From positions 31,530,470 through 31,594,469 of the forward strand of contig NC_071394.1 in assembly GCF_022682495.2 (NCBI RefSeq): a stretch of DNA of 64,000 bases. The letters are read 5' to 3'. This document shows, in pieces, positions 1 to 10,085 of the stretch; the first letter of the stretch is position 1; each line of letters opens with the position of its first letter. The notes under the pieces are model-generated. The model saw only the letters and a program-made list of their open reading frames with translations. It was not told where the DNA came from and ran no database searches. Source of the DNA: Desmodus rotundus (taxonomy: Eukaryota > Chordata > Mammalia > Chiroptera > Phyllostomidae). The position numbers and the translations under genes are program-made.

Positions 1-605
1 TCTCGGTCTTTTATTCATTCATTTGCCATACAGTGTTTGAGAGCTTAGGATCTTCTGGGTTTCTTTGTTAAACACCTACATTCAGAGATGCTAATTTTCA
101 TCCTGCAGGTTCTGTCATCGGTAATTGTGGTGTGAGGAATGAATCAGGAATCTGAATTTTAGAAAATAGTTGGCCGGTTGTAACGACACTTAAATAATCT
201 GTTCTTTCCCCATGAAGGTGATAAAACTGTATATCTAATACATTTATTTCTGGATGTTTTATGTTTCCTATTGATTTGTCTGCTCTTGGCTTAGACAAGT
301 ATTTTAACTGCTATGGGTTTACAAGATTTATTAATGTTTAGTAGATCAATATTCCATTTCTTACCCTTCTTTTTTCAATGTTTTATTGGTTATTCTATAT
401 CAAGTACTTTTCTAGATGAGTGTTAAAATTATTTTCTCATTGGTTTGGGGGGAAAATGATGTATTTACAGTATTCATCAGGGATATGGGATGTCTCTTTA
501 GATATTCCATGTCTTCTATAGGTTCCTAAGAAATGTCGTATTGTTTTTCTTTATGTGGAAGAAAACATTGAACTTTCCTGGATCTCTTAATTAGTTCCTA
601 TCTCT
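1..605. other. AT-rich intergenic sequence, no gene recognised
   Basis: This stretch is AT-rich with no splice-flanked exon or long open frame. Its wording faintly resembles a decayed minus-strand L1, but I cannot align it with confidence. No function is proposed. Confidence 0.4.
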
Positions 606-609
606 GCTC

Positions 610-840
610 AGTAGTTACTGCCTCGGAGTGGACTTCCTAACCTATTTAAATAGCGTACCCCCACACCTCCAGGCACTTACTAACTGACGTAAATATTTGT
701 TTTATATTTGTGTGGTCTGTCTCCCCCGATAGAACGCAAGCTTTGTGTGGGCAGAGACTTGGATGTCCTGCTAACAGCTGTATCCAGCCCTCAACCGCGC
801 TCAGCACATTCCAGTGTAAATATCTGTTGGCTGAATCGTA
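610..840 (+). repeat. L2 LINE 3' end fragment
   Basis: The order 'ctcccccgatagaacgcaagct', then 'gggcagagactt', 'gctgtatccagc' and 'tatctgttggctgaat' follows the well-known 3' end of the ancient L2 LINE on the + strand. It is strongly diverged and inert. Confidence 0.65.
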
Positions 841-899
841 CTTGCCACCCACCTATTTCAAATCTTAGTATTTTGCCATATTTGTTACAGTTGTTTTTT

Positions 900-1345
900 T
901 TTTTAAGAAAGGAAACAATACAGGTACAGGTAAAGTCTGTTCTGGATCTAGCTCCAATTCTATTTCCCCTCTTCTCTCTTAGAGAGTCAAAATTCCAAAG
1001 TTTAACATTTTTTACATAAACATTCATATGCTTTCGCTTTATATTTATGTAACATAAACACTACATACAACTGTTTGCTCTTATTTTTAAATTGTGTGGC
1101 AAATGTGCATCTAAAATAAGTAAACATGTGTATGTATGTTAGTGTGCGTATGTATATGTGGTTGCAAGTTGTCTCTTCTCATTCAGTGTATATTTTAGGG
1201 ATTTACCCATGCTGACATAGGTACCTCTAGTTTTTAAAATCTTAACATTGGGTTGTTTCCAGTTTTTCTACAGTTATGTATATTGCTGCACCGAAACTAC
1301 TAGTACATACTAGAAGTGCATTGATCGCACGTCTTCCTATTTATT
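900..1345 (-). repeat. Ancient L1 3'-part fragment
   Basis: The wording around 1,200-1,300 ('gggttgtttccagtttttc', then 'attgctgca') matches the complement of the L1 ORF2 C-terminal region seen better preserved elsewhere in the window. It is old and heavily mutated. A T-run at 1,403-1,416 begins the next element. Confidence 0.5.
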
Positions 1346-1849
1346 GGTAGCTGCCAAATTTCTCTGTAGAGTTGGTGAAGTCCAGCAAGGTGTGAAAACT
1401 CCTTTTTTTTTTTTTTCTAATGTGGGCTACCAACTTTATTGTTATTATTTTGTTTTTTTAATTATATTTTATCGATTATGCTATTACAGTTGTCCTAATT
1501 TTTCCCTCTTTGCTCCCCTCCGCCCAGCATGCCCTACTCCCTCAGGCAACCCCCTCACCATTGTTCATGTCCATGGGTCACACATAGGTTCTTTAGCTAC
1601 TCCATTTTCTACACTGTACTTTGCATCCCCATGGCTATTCTGTAACTATTATTTGTACTTAAGCCCCTCACTTCTTTACCCATTCCCCCATAGCTCCCTC
1701 CCATCTGGCAACCATCTGGTATCCATGATTCTATCTCTGTTCATCTTGTTTGCTAAGTTTGTTTTTTTTAGGTTCAATTGTTGATTGAATTGTATTTGTA
1801 TTCAATTGTATTCGTTGCCATTTTATTTTTCATAGTTTTGATCTTCTTT

Positions 1850-2640
1850 TTCTTAAATAAGTCCCTTTAACATTTCATATAGTAGTTTATTGATGATGAA
1901 CTCCTTTAGTTTTTTCTTGTCTGGGAAGCTCTTTATCTGCCCTTCAATTCTAAATGATAGCTTTGCTGGGTAGAGCAATCTTGGCTGTAGGTCCCTGATT
2001 TCATGACTTTGAATATTTCTTGCCAATCCCTTCTAGCCTGCAAAGTTTCCTTTGAGAAATCAGCTGACAGTCTTATGGGAACTCCCTTGTAGGTAACTAA
2101 CTGCTTTTCTCTTGCTGCTTTTAAGATTTTTTCTTTACTTTTAACCTTTGGCATTTTAATTATGGTGTGACTTGGAGTGGACCTCTTTGCATCCGTCTTG
2201 TTTTGAACTCTTTGTGCTTCCTGGACGTGCATGTGTATTTCCTTCACCAAATTAGGGAATTTTTCTTTCATTATTTTTTCAAATAGATTTCCAATTTCTT
2301 GCTCTTTCTCTTCTCCTTCTGGCACCCCTATGAAGTGAATTTTGGATCACCTGAAGTTTCCCAGAGGCTGCTTTTTTTCAGGATTCTTTTTTCTTCTTGT
2401 TGTTAAAATTGATTGTTTTTTGCTTCCTTATGTTCCAAATCATTGATTTGATTCTTGGCTTCATCCACTTCACTGTTGTTTTCCTGAAGATTGTTCTTTA
2501 TTTTACTTAGTGTATCCTTTGTTTCTGACTGGATCTTTTTTATGCTGTTGAGATCCTCACTAAGTTCCTTGAGTACCCTTACAACCAAGGTTTTGAGCTC
2601 TGCATCTGATAGATTGCTTATCTCCATTATGTTTAATTCT
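1850..2640 (-). pseudogene. L1 ORF1 pseudogene in the half-L1
   Basis: Minus-strand frames at 2,403-2,627 and 1,933-2,325 read as L1 ORF1p. The first is the coiled-coil part (SDAELKTLVVRVLKELSE). The second covers the RNA-recognition and C-terminal domains, with 'GNLFEKIMKEKFPNL', 'HTIIKMPKVKSKEKIL', 'YKGVPIRLSADFS' and 'LQARRDWQEIFKVM'. The protein normally binds L1 RNA as a trimer and chaperones it. The frames are separated by stops and a frameshift near 2,330-2,400, so no full ORF1p is made. Similarity to the intact copy at 38,843-39,775 is obvious throughout. Confidence 0.85.
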
Positions 2641-2699
2641 TTTCCCGAGTTTTGACCTGTTCTTTCATTTGGGACATGTTTCTTTGTCTCCTCATTTTG

Positions 2700-4020
2700 G
2701 CAGCCTCCCTGTGTTTGTTTCTATGCATTAGGTAGAGATGCTATGATTCCCTGTCTTGGTAGTGTGGCCTAATGTAGTAGGTGTCCTGTAGGGTCCAGTG
2801 ACACAGCCTCCCCTATCACCCAGGCTGAGAACTTGAGGTGTGCCCTTCATGTGAGCTGAGTACACCCTCCTCTTGTAGTGAGCTTTGATTTCTGTTGGCA
2901 TGTCAGTGTGAGGGATTTATCCAGGCAAGTTAGCTGCAAGGACTGGCTGTGACCACTGACTACAAACCTCTGCCTTCCATGGGGGATCAGCTGTGCAGGG
3001 GCAGGGTGGTGGTGTTCCGTCATGGTCTGTTGCTGTCTACTGTGTACACAGGCTCTTGGGTGCATGCCAAGGTCTGCTCCCATCTGTATTTTGCCCGGGG
3101 ATGCCCTACCTGAGCTCTAAAGCAATCTGTGATGGCTGCTACTTGTGCTGGGCTTTGAGATTCCCAGGCAAAGCCAAGCTGTGAATCTAGGCTGGTTGCT
3201 GCTAGTGCTGGGCCTGGGGCCCCTTAACAAGAGGGATGGGGTCTGGGGGTTCACTGAAGCTGGCTGTTGCTTGTTTGATAGGATTTAGGAAGTTGTGAAG
3301 CATGAACTAAGACCAGCCATTCATATGGAAAAGCAGCTTGGGTGGGCCCATAAATAGGGTGGGAAGGAGTCTCTGGGAATCTCTAGGTCAGGGCAAATAG
3401 TGTTAGTCAGGTTGATGGAGTATCAAATATGGCACCAACCTGTTGGTCTGTGGCTTTGTGGTGGGAGGGTTCAGAAAAGGGACAATGGACTACCTTTCTG
3501 TCCATGAGAACGATGTCCCCCAGCTCTCGCCTTGATGCCCAACACTACAGTTCCTCCTTGTATGCCACTGGTGCATTTCAAGTTGCTACCCCAGTGCTGG
3601 AGCTCAGAGGGAGTGAGTCTGATTAGGTCCATGTGTGGGTATTTAAGAGGAACTGCTTGGGATTCCAGAAGTTTCTTCCATTGCCTCAATCCCTAGTGAT
3701 TTTTGATCCAGAAGGTATGGGTGTTTATCTTCTTGGCACTGGAACCCTGGGCTGGGAGGCCTAATGTGGGGCTGGGACTCCTTGCTCCCAAAATATTTCT
3801 CCTGAATTTTTTCCCACCACATTTGGATACGACACCAGCCCATTCTGCATTTCCACCCCTCCTACCAGCCTGGATGGATGTGGTTTCTTTAATTCCATAG
3901 TTGTCAGACTTCCCTTCAACTCAGTTTCTGATGGTTCTGAGTGATGGTTGTTCTGTATTTTAGTTGTAATTTGGATGTGGTTGTGCAATGAGGTGAGCCG
4001 TGTTTACCTATGCAGCCATC
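2700..4020 (-). other. Older-type L1 5'UTR
   Basis: About 1.3 kb upstream of the broken ORF1, read on the minus strand. The start of this text matches the 5'UTR stub at 28,500-28,720, so the two elements share a subfamily. It has few CpGs, presumably through decay of methylated CpG. Confidence 0.65.
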
Positions 4021-4094
4021 ATTATCAGAAGTCTAGAGAACTACCCATGAGAACTCTTGATGCTTCACATCCTTTCCAACACTCAGCACCGACA

Positions 4095-4440
4095 GACTTC
4101 TTAGTCTGTTCAAGCTGCCCTAACAAAGCGTCATAGACTGGGTGGCTTATAAACAACAGAAGTTTATTTCTCACAGTTCTGGAGGCTAGAAGTGTGAGAT
4201 CAAGGTGACGGTAGTGTCAGTTTCTGATGAAGGCCATCTTGGAAGTTGTGGACCACTGGCTTCTCATTGTACAATCACATGGTGGGGAGCAGAGAACTCT
4301 CTGGGGTCTTTTTGATAAGGGCACTAATCCCATGCATGACCTGAGTACCCCCCAGAGGTCACCCTCCTAATATCAGGGTTAGGATTTCAACATATGAATT
4401 TTGGGGGATACGAACACTCAGTTTATAGCACAGACTTGAA
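4095..4440 (+). repeat. Old dispersed mammalian repeat, family not assigned
   Basis: The text 'gggtggcttataaacaacag', 'ttctcacagttctggaggct', 'agggcactaatcccat' and 'ttcaacatatgaattttggg' is that of a very common mammalian interspersed repeat. I recognise the repeat but not its formal name with certainty. A related, more diverged copy is at 9,426-9,918. Confidence 0.6.
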
Positions 4441-4972
4441 GTTTCCAGTCTAATGGATGTTAACTGACTATAGATAGCTTCATACACACTTAGTATGATA
4501 CTGGATGCTGAATTTTGTCATGTGGTGAAAGCAAATGTGTTCGGAATTATTGAACACACCTGAGATTTCCTTGTATCATTGGAGATGAGCACAAAATGAC
4601 TTAAATTGACTAGGACTGTGCACGGGCTGTTACTAACAGGGGGAGGAGATAGAAATCAAGGTGAGCTGCAAACACTAGCTAAAGCTTCAGGAGGATGTGT
4701 GAAATGAATTAGAGCTTGATAATTGGGTAGATCTGGTCACATGGATCCCATGGCTCAGGATCCAAGGTGTGGGAGGACAGTGGAAATGTTCCTAAAGAGT
4801 AGAAATCCAAGTGTAAGAGGTTGAGTGGGGGAACATATAAAATTTCTTAAGCATAAGTGCCTATGTGGCTAGGTAGGAGAATGAGAAACTTCAGTAATGG
4901 AGTGGAGGAAATTTTAAAAATATTTAATATCTTATTGAAGTGTTGACAAGTTATGAAAACATTTTGACAATA
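4441..4972. other. Intergenic sequence, nothing recognised
   Basis: No gene or known repeat is recognised. A segment at about 4,868-4,934 resembles 5,703-5,770 in the same orientation (see findings). Confidence 0.4.
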
Positions 4973-5296
4973 CCATCATGCACCACATAATGACATTTCA
5001 ATGAACAACAGACCACATTTCCCGTGGTGGTCCTATAAGATTATAATAGAGCTAGAAATTTTCTATCACCCAGTAATGCAGTAGCTGTTACCTGTAGTGT
5101 AACATATTAATCATGTGTTTGTGGTGATGCTGGTGGAACAAACCTACTGCGCTACCAGACATACAAAAGTATAGCCCGTACGATGACAGTAGTAGACTAT
5201 CCCATCTAAGTTTTTGTATGATGTTTGCATAAGGACAAAATCGCCTAATGCTGCATTTCTCCGAACGCATCCCTGTCATTAAGTGGTGCATGACTG
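4973..5296. mobile_element. Tigger/pogo-type MITE
   Basis: A 324-bp non-autonomous DNA transposon. The left end 'catcatgcaccacataatga' and the complement of the right end 'agtcatgcaccacttaatga' form imperfect terminal inverted repeats of about 20 bp. Both ends are flanked by TA (4,971-4,972 and 5,297-5,298), the target of pogo/Tigger transposases. It has no coding capacity. Confidence 0.8.
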
Positions 5297-5298
5297 TA

Positions 5299-6350
5299 AC
5301 ACAAAATTTGAAATGTTATGAAAATTTTCATTTGTATTGAGAAATTATTTAAAATTTTGTCTCTGTGATTAGTTAACTTCATATTCTCTCTGGTGCAGCC
5401 TTTGGCCCTCGAGTGACAAAGAAGGGAAAACAATTCTTCCATGTTGGCACCAAACCCTCGGGTCACGAGTTTGAGAAGTGACTTAGTCACTGTCCTGACT
5501 TGCCCAAACGAGACTGCGGCTGACTCATCGGTGGATTGTTTTGTTAATAATGGTTATTTAGCTAACAGGCAGGGAATACTTCTCAGAAGGTGAGTGTGTT
5601 TAGAAACCAGCTTTAATGGGGCTTGAGTAGGCCTGAGTGTTGGGGAGGGTATGGCCCACCCTCTAGGTAGTGGTAGACAATAAATATGGCACCAAAATTT
5701 GTACCTGCACGGCTAGGAGAATGACAAGCTTCAATAAGGGCATGGAGGAAGTTTTTAATATCTAACAAAAACATTAATCTAAGAAGAGGTTCTCTTGTAA
5801 CTTCTCTAATCATTCAGCCAATTTGAATTAATGGCCCAGCATAAGCCTTGGGCAGCACTGGGGCCCCTGGTCATGATTTAACACCTTTGTAAAGAATGGA
5901 CAAGCAGAGGGCAGCAGGACAGATAATTACAAGCAGCCCCTGGAGCCAATAGCCAAAGACCACGTGCAGGTCAGAGTCTGGGAGAGTCCAGCAGGTGAGG
6001 AGAGCACAAACTGGACATCCGGCCAGGACCACACTGAGCTCAGTGTTACTGTGGAATAAAGCTGGTTTCTGGTGACTCCATTTGGACCAAGTTTTGTCTA
6101 CATTGGCTGACAAAACTTGGGGTTTGTTTGTGTGTTGTTCTACACTGGCTACCACTTGGGGTGTGAGTCATCAGGATGCATGAGGTGACTGAGACTTTAG
6201 AAGTTTAATCCCCTGGTCTCCTTTCTTCCTTTCCTTTTCCCCCTCTCTCCTCCTCTTCTTTTCTCTTCTCATCCCATCCCTTATGTTTTCCCTTTCTCCC
6301 CCTTAAGTATAATAAAGGTTTTGTACCTTCAAAAGCTGGACATGTAGCAT
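5299..6350. other. Intergenic sequence, possible decayed LTR at its right half
   Basis: No exon is recognised. From about 5,600 to 6,345 the sequence has LTR-like composition and two 'aataaa' signals (near 6,055 and 6,310), with a pyrimidine-rich tract at 6,210-6,305. I found no convincing TG...CA ends or target duplication, so the LTR idea stays weak. Confidence 0.3.
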
Positions 6351-7150
6351 TTATGTGGGTAACTCTAACCACATATCCGAAGTAATGAAGTTAAAAGGCC
6401 ATGATAAGTTTTGGGTATAGGAACAATGGCAAACTATAACATTAATTACATGGTTTAAGTGAACGATCTCCATTTTGATCGTGTAAGTTGTAACTCCATC
6501 ACATTTTTTGGGTATGCACCCCCAAATACAAAACTCATTTATTTACACACTATATAATTTACTACTGTACTAATTGAGTTTAAGTTCTAATATTTTCCTG
6601 TACCCCAAAGGGTCAACTTGCATACTTTTGGGGATGCATGCATCGCATCTCCCCCTCAACCACACCAACTCCGCATAATGGTTTAGTTACTTAACTAGTT
6701 TAAAAAAAGAAGTTTTTAAATATTCTCTTAACTCTACTCACAGGAAACAATCTATAAGTTGCAGGATTTAATCTTTGCTGGCAATATTGTACTTTCTGAG
6801 TCTACCCTCTTTTCCATCAAGCCAACAAATAAGATCTCAAGAAATGGTATGAGATGGAACAGCGGGCAGCTGGGATGTAGTGCAGGGCAGGAAGTCAGGG
6901 ACACAGGGGAGCTCTAATTTTACTTTATTTTAATTAATTTTATTAAAAAAATTTTATTATGTATCTACCGTGTGCCAGGCACCAGGGTCACCAAGCTTTA
7001 GAAGATATGGCCTCTCTGTTTAAGTCATTTATAAAAGTCTTAGTTTAGAGAAATTTATGTTTTTGGAGGAAAGGGCCAGATAAGCTTGACTAGGTAAGCA
7101 TTAGCTTCATCCATGTATCAGGGAACAATGAGTAGAAACACAAAAGTTAC
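6351..7150. other. Intergenic sequence, nothing recognised
   Basis: AT-rich. A short stretch at 6,950-7,000 ('tatctaccgtgtgccaggca') may be L2 on the minus strand. Nothing else was recognised. Confidence 0.35.
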
Positions 7151-7154
7151 TCCA

Positions 7155-7360
7155 TTGATTAATGAATATTAGTTGAATACCCGTTCTGTGCCAGGCTCTT
7201 TTATATGTTATCTCATTGAAATATTCTCAAGAATTCTGTATGATAGGTATTGTCATGAAGGATGAAATGGAAGGTCACATAAGGGAAGAGTTGGTACAAG
7301 ATCAACAGCTGGTAAGTGATATAGCCAGGATTCCAACCTGATACAAAACAGTTACCATTT
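7155..7360 (-). repeat. MIR-type SINE fragment
   Basis: The order 'ctgtgccaggctc', 'atctcattgaaat', 'ggtaagtgatatagccagga' is the complement of the MIR core. It is an ancient fossil copy. Confidence 0.65.
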
Positions 7361-7374
7361 ATGGAGTGTTTCTT

Positions 7375-7623
7375 TTTTTATTTTATTTTTTAAATTTTCA
7401 TCCAAGGACATTTTTTCATTGCTTTTAGAGAGAAGGGAAAGGAATGGGGGTGGGGAGAGAGAAAGAGAGAGAGAGAGAAACATTGGCTGTCTTCTCATGC
7501 ACACCCCGACTAGGGACCAAACCAGAACCTGGGTGATGTGCCCTGAAGGGAGTCAAACCGAAACCATGACCTTTCATTCTACAGAACGATGCCCCAACCA
7601 ACAGAGCCACATTGGCCAGGGCT
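7375..7623 (-). mobile_element. VES-family bat SINE
   Basis: Minus-strand tRNA-derived SINE. Its head lies at the right ('caaccaacagagccacattggccagggct' complement region) and its purine-rich body and A-tail at the left (7,375-7,485). It is flanked by 14-bp duplications 'atggagtgtttctt' (7,361-7,374) and 'atggagtatttcttat' (from 7,624), one mismatch apart. It interrupts an older MIR. The left half carries the 'aaggacattttttcattgct' variant, also seen in the copy at 28,131-28,391. Confidence 0.85.
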
Positions 7624-7785
7624 ATGGAGTATTTCTTATGTGCCAGGCAGTGATATATGCTTTATTTATATTATCTCATTAAATTTCCAGAACAATGAAG
7701 TCCTATCATTTTGCTCAGTTTATGGATAAGGAATTGGGTATTGGAGAGTTGCTCATGGTATACAATACAACTACTAAGTGGCTGG
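7624..7785 (-). repeat. MIR fragment interrupted by the VES SINE
   Basis: 'atttcttatgtgccaggcag', 'tattatctcattaaat' and 'aactactaagtggctgg' match the MIR complement. The repeat starts at the SINE's target duplication, so the SINE landed within it. Confidence 0.65.
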
Positions 7786-9420
7786 ACGTCACTTGGCTCC
7801 TTTCCTTGATTGTCCTTCTCTTGATGATGGGACAAAAAGATGGCAGGGCAAGGGAGAGACAGACCAAGACGCCGAGGAGCAGCCTGTGGTGCAAAGTGAG
7901 AGTGAATTCCAGAGGCCTAAATGGGAATCGCTTGCTTATTGGCTTATTTGTACCAAAAGCAATATAGGATATATGTAAATAGCTGGATATGCATTATGTT
8001 CAGTAAATTTTCTTTTAAACTTATCCATAGATGAGTGTTGCATCTTCCCAGGAAACTTCTGAGTATAAAGGCCCAATTTAAGAACAATTGACTGTGTCTG
8101 ACATAAGTCTTGCTGACTCTACCAACCACCTCAGCCCAGCCCTGGTGCCCTGGCTGACTGAGACCCCTAGAGTGAATCTCCTCTGCCTCCTTCCAAGGAT
8201 GACGTTAATAGAATTTATTTCCAGTCTGTTTTTGAAACTTGCCATCCATATTCATCCTCATTTCTTCCCTGTAGTCTTCTGAGTCATCTCACCTGAAGGA
8301 CCTAGAGCTCTGCTTCATTTCAGGAGCTGCGGGCAACTACGTAGGCGAATGAGGTTTTTATTCTTCTCTGATCTCATAAAAGTGGGGTTGTGACTCAGTT
8401 ATAATCTCCAGAGAGACAAAGTTATACTCATATGTGTCTAGGCAAAGAATTAGTCATACAAACAGTGCAGGTTGCTAAGCAATATAATACACACTTCTGA
8501 GCTGTGGCATGGCGTGTTTGCTCTCAGTGTTGGTGATATGTGGGGGGTTCCAAGCTACAGACCCGAGGACGTGGTACAGCGATGTCCAGAAGGGTCAGGC
8601 ATGGCCTTTCTTAGTTTCAACCCCAAAGTCTCCTTTTTCCTTCCCCAAACCCTTGGATTGATTTCACACTTTGTAATCAAGAGTGAAATAATAAGACATG
8701 TAAGTATGGAGAGGGGACTGATGCTTTTTAATGCTGATATGTCTGTTAGCTGAAATACCGACATATCTGGGCTTTATTTGTGTGTGTGTGTGAAATAAAT
8801 TAACTGCACAAACACCCATTGCTTACTACTAGTTCTTTGGGTTTCAGTATAAATACCACTTTCCCCCCACAGCTACCCAAGACCGGATTAGGTGTCTCCT
8901 GGTATAGGTATTTTTTATTATTGTTGTTGTTTCTGGTTGTTAACATCCAGAACCCCTACTGAATTTTGGGATGAATTCCCATGTGCAGTGTTTGTGGGAT
9001 CCCTTACTACTCTTCCTACTGAGGAAGCTAAATGCGGGGATTGGTGGGAGGGTAGATTCTTCTTCCATCCCCTGCCAATCCAAAACTCACCCAATTAGGT
9101 TCTACTTCCTGGAATTTTGGATCTTTTGTGAGTGACACAAAGACAAAAGAGATGGCTGGAATTAATTTCCTGTTTCCAGCGGCTGGGCAGCTGTTTCCCC
9201 TGAGGAATTATTTTTTCCAAGCCACGTTGGAAGCCCTCTGGGGTCCTCCCCTTTTTCCAAGCTTCCTCTGCCAGCCCCGGTAGACCCTGGAGGCACCATA
9301 TAAGAGAACTCCGTAGCCTTCCAGGGAGTGTTTTGGTCCAAATCAGCCAGAGCCAGTTCCCAAGCTTGACCCGGGAACCCCGAATGAGTCACTTGCCTAT
9401 ATGCTCACAGAGGGTCTTTA
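7786..9420. other. Intergenic sequence, nothing recognised
   Basis: No gene structure or clear repeat was found, apart from a short TG microsatellite at 8,779-8,792. Open frames here are short and unremarkable. Confidence 0.4.
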
Positions 9421-9425
9421 TTAAT

Positions 9426-9918
9426 TTGCGATGACTGTCATAAGAAAATATCATAAATTTTGTGGATTCAAACAACAGCAATGTAGTCTCTTGGGTCAGA
9501 AGTCTGAAGTCAATCACTGAGCCAAAATCAAAGTGTTGGCAGAGCCCTGATCCCTCCAGAGACTCTGGGGGAGCATCTCTCTGTTCCTTGCCTCTTCTAG
9601 CTCCCAGCTTCTGGTGGCTGCCCCCATTCGTTGGCTTCAGCTTTCGATCCCGTCAGTCCATTCTCTGCCTCTGGGGTCACACTGTCTTCTGCTCTTTTGT
9701 ATGTATCAAATTTCCCTCTGCATCCCTTTTAGAAGGTTGCATGTCCATGCCCTTATGGTCCACTCAGATAATCCAGGATAATCTCCTCATCTCAAAATCC
9801 TTAATTTAATTGCACTTGCAAAGTTAACATTTTTTTTTTTTGCCATATAAATTAACATTCTCAGGTTCCAGAGATTGCATTGGGGCTATCTCTGGGGCCA
9901 TTTTCCAACCTACCGCAG
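9426..9918 (+). repeat. Diverged dispersed repeat related to the one at 4,095
   Basis: 'ttcaaacaacagcaatgtag', 'gtcagaagtctgaagtcaat', 'tctggtggctgccccca' and 'gataatccaggataatctc' follow a common mammalian repeat. It shares its first part with the copy at 4,095-4,440. Family name not assigned. Confidence 0.55.
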
Positions 9919-9974
9919 TATTCTCAACTGACCCCCTGTAGTTTTGGTGGTTGGTTCACGTCCCTAGCTCCCTT

Positions 9975-10085
9975 CCTGGACTGTGAACTCCTGGAGCTCA
10001 GAAGCCATTGGTCTTGCCCATAATTTATTCCTGGTGCCAAGCTTCCGGTAGGCAGACACAAATATTTATCAACTGACACAAAAAA
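9975..10085 (+). repeat. L2 3' end fragment
   Basis: 'gactgtgaactcctggagct' followed by an 'acaaatatttatcaactgac' tail follows the L2 3' end. Short and diverged. Confidence 0.5.

Larger units (their letters stand above)
1403..4020 (-). mobile_element. ORF1-only ('half') L1 element
   Basis: Read on the minus strand the element has a 5'UTR (about 4,020-2,700), a broken ORF1 (about 2,640-1,850), only the first few codons of ORF2 (about 1,828-1,775), and then directly an L1 3'UTR (about 1,770-1,420) and an A-tail (T-run 1,403-1,416). The 5' end at 4,020 starts 'gatggctgca' and runs into 5'UTR text typical of mammalian L1, so the 5' end seems complete. About 3.7 kb of ORF2 is missing. This is the layout of HAL1-type half-L1 elements, but it could also be a one-off internal deletion. 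The 5'UTR is of an older type, not the CpG-rich type of the intact L1 at 34.7-41.5 kb. Confidence 0.75.

Noticed and set aside
646..1027. Opposing short frames around 0.65-1.03 kb that might be a small gene
   Set aside because: They coincide with an L2 fragment and an old L1 fragment and have no splice or domain evidence.
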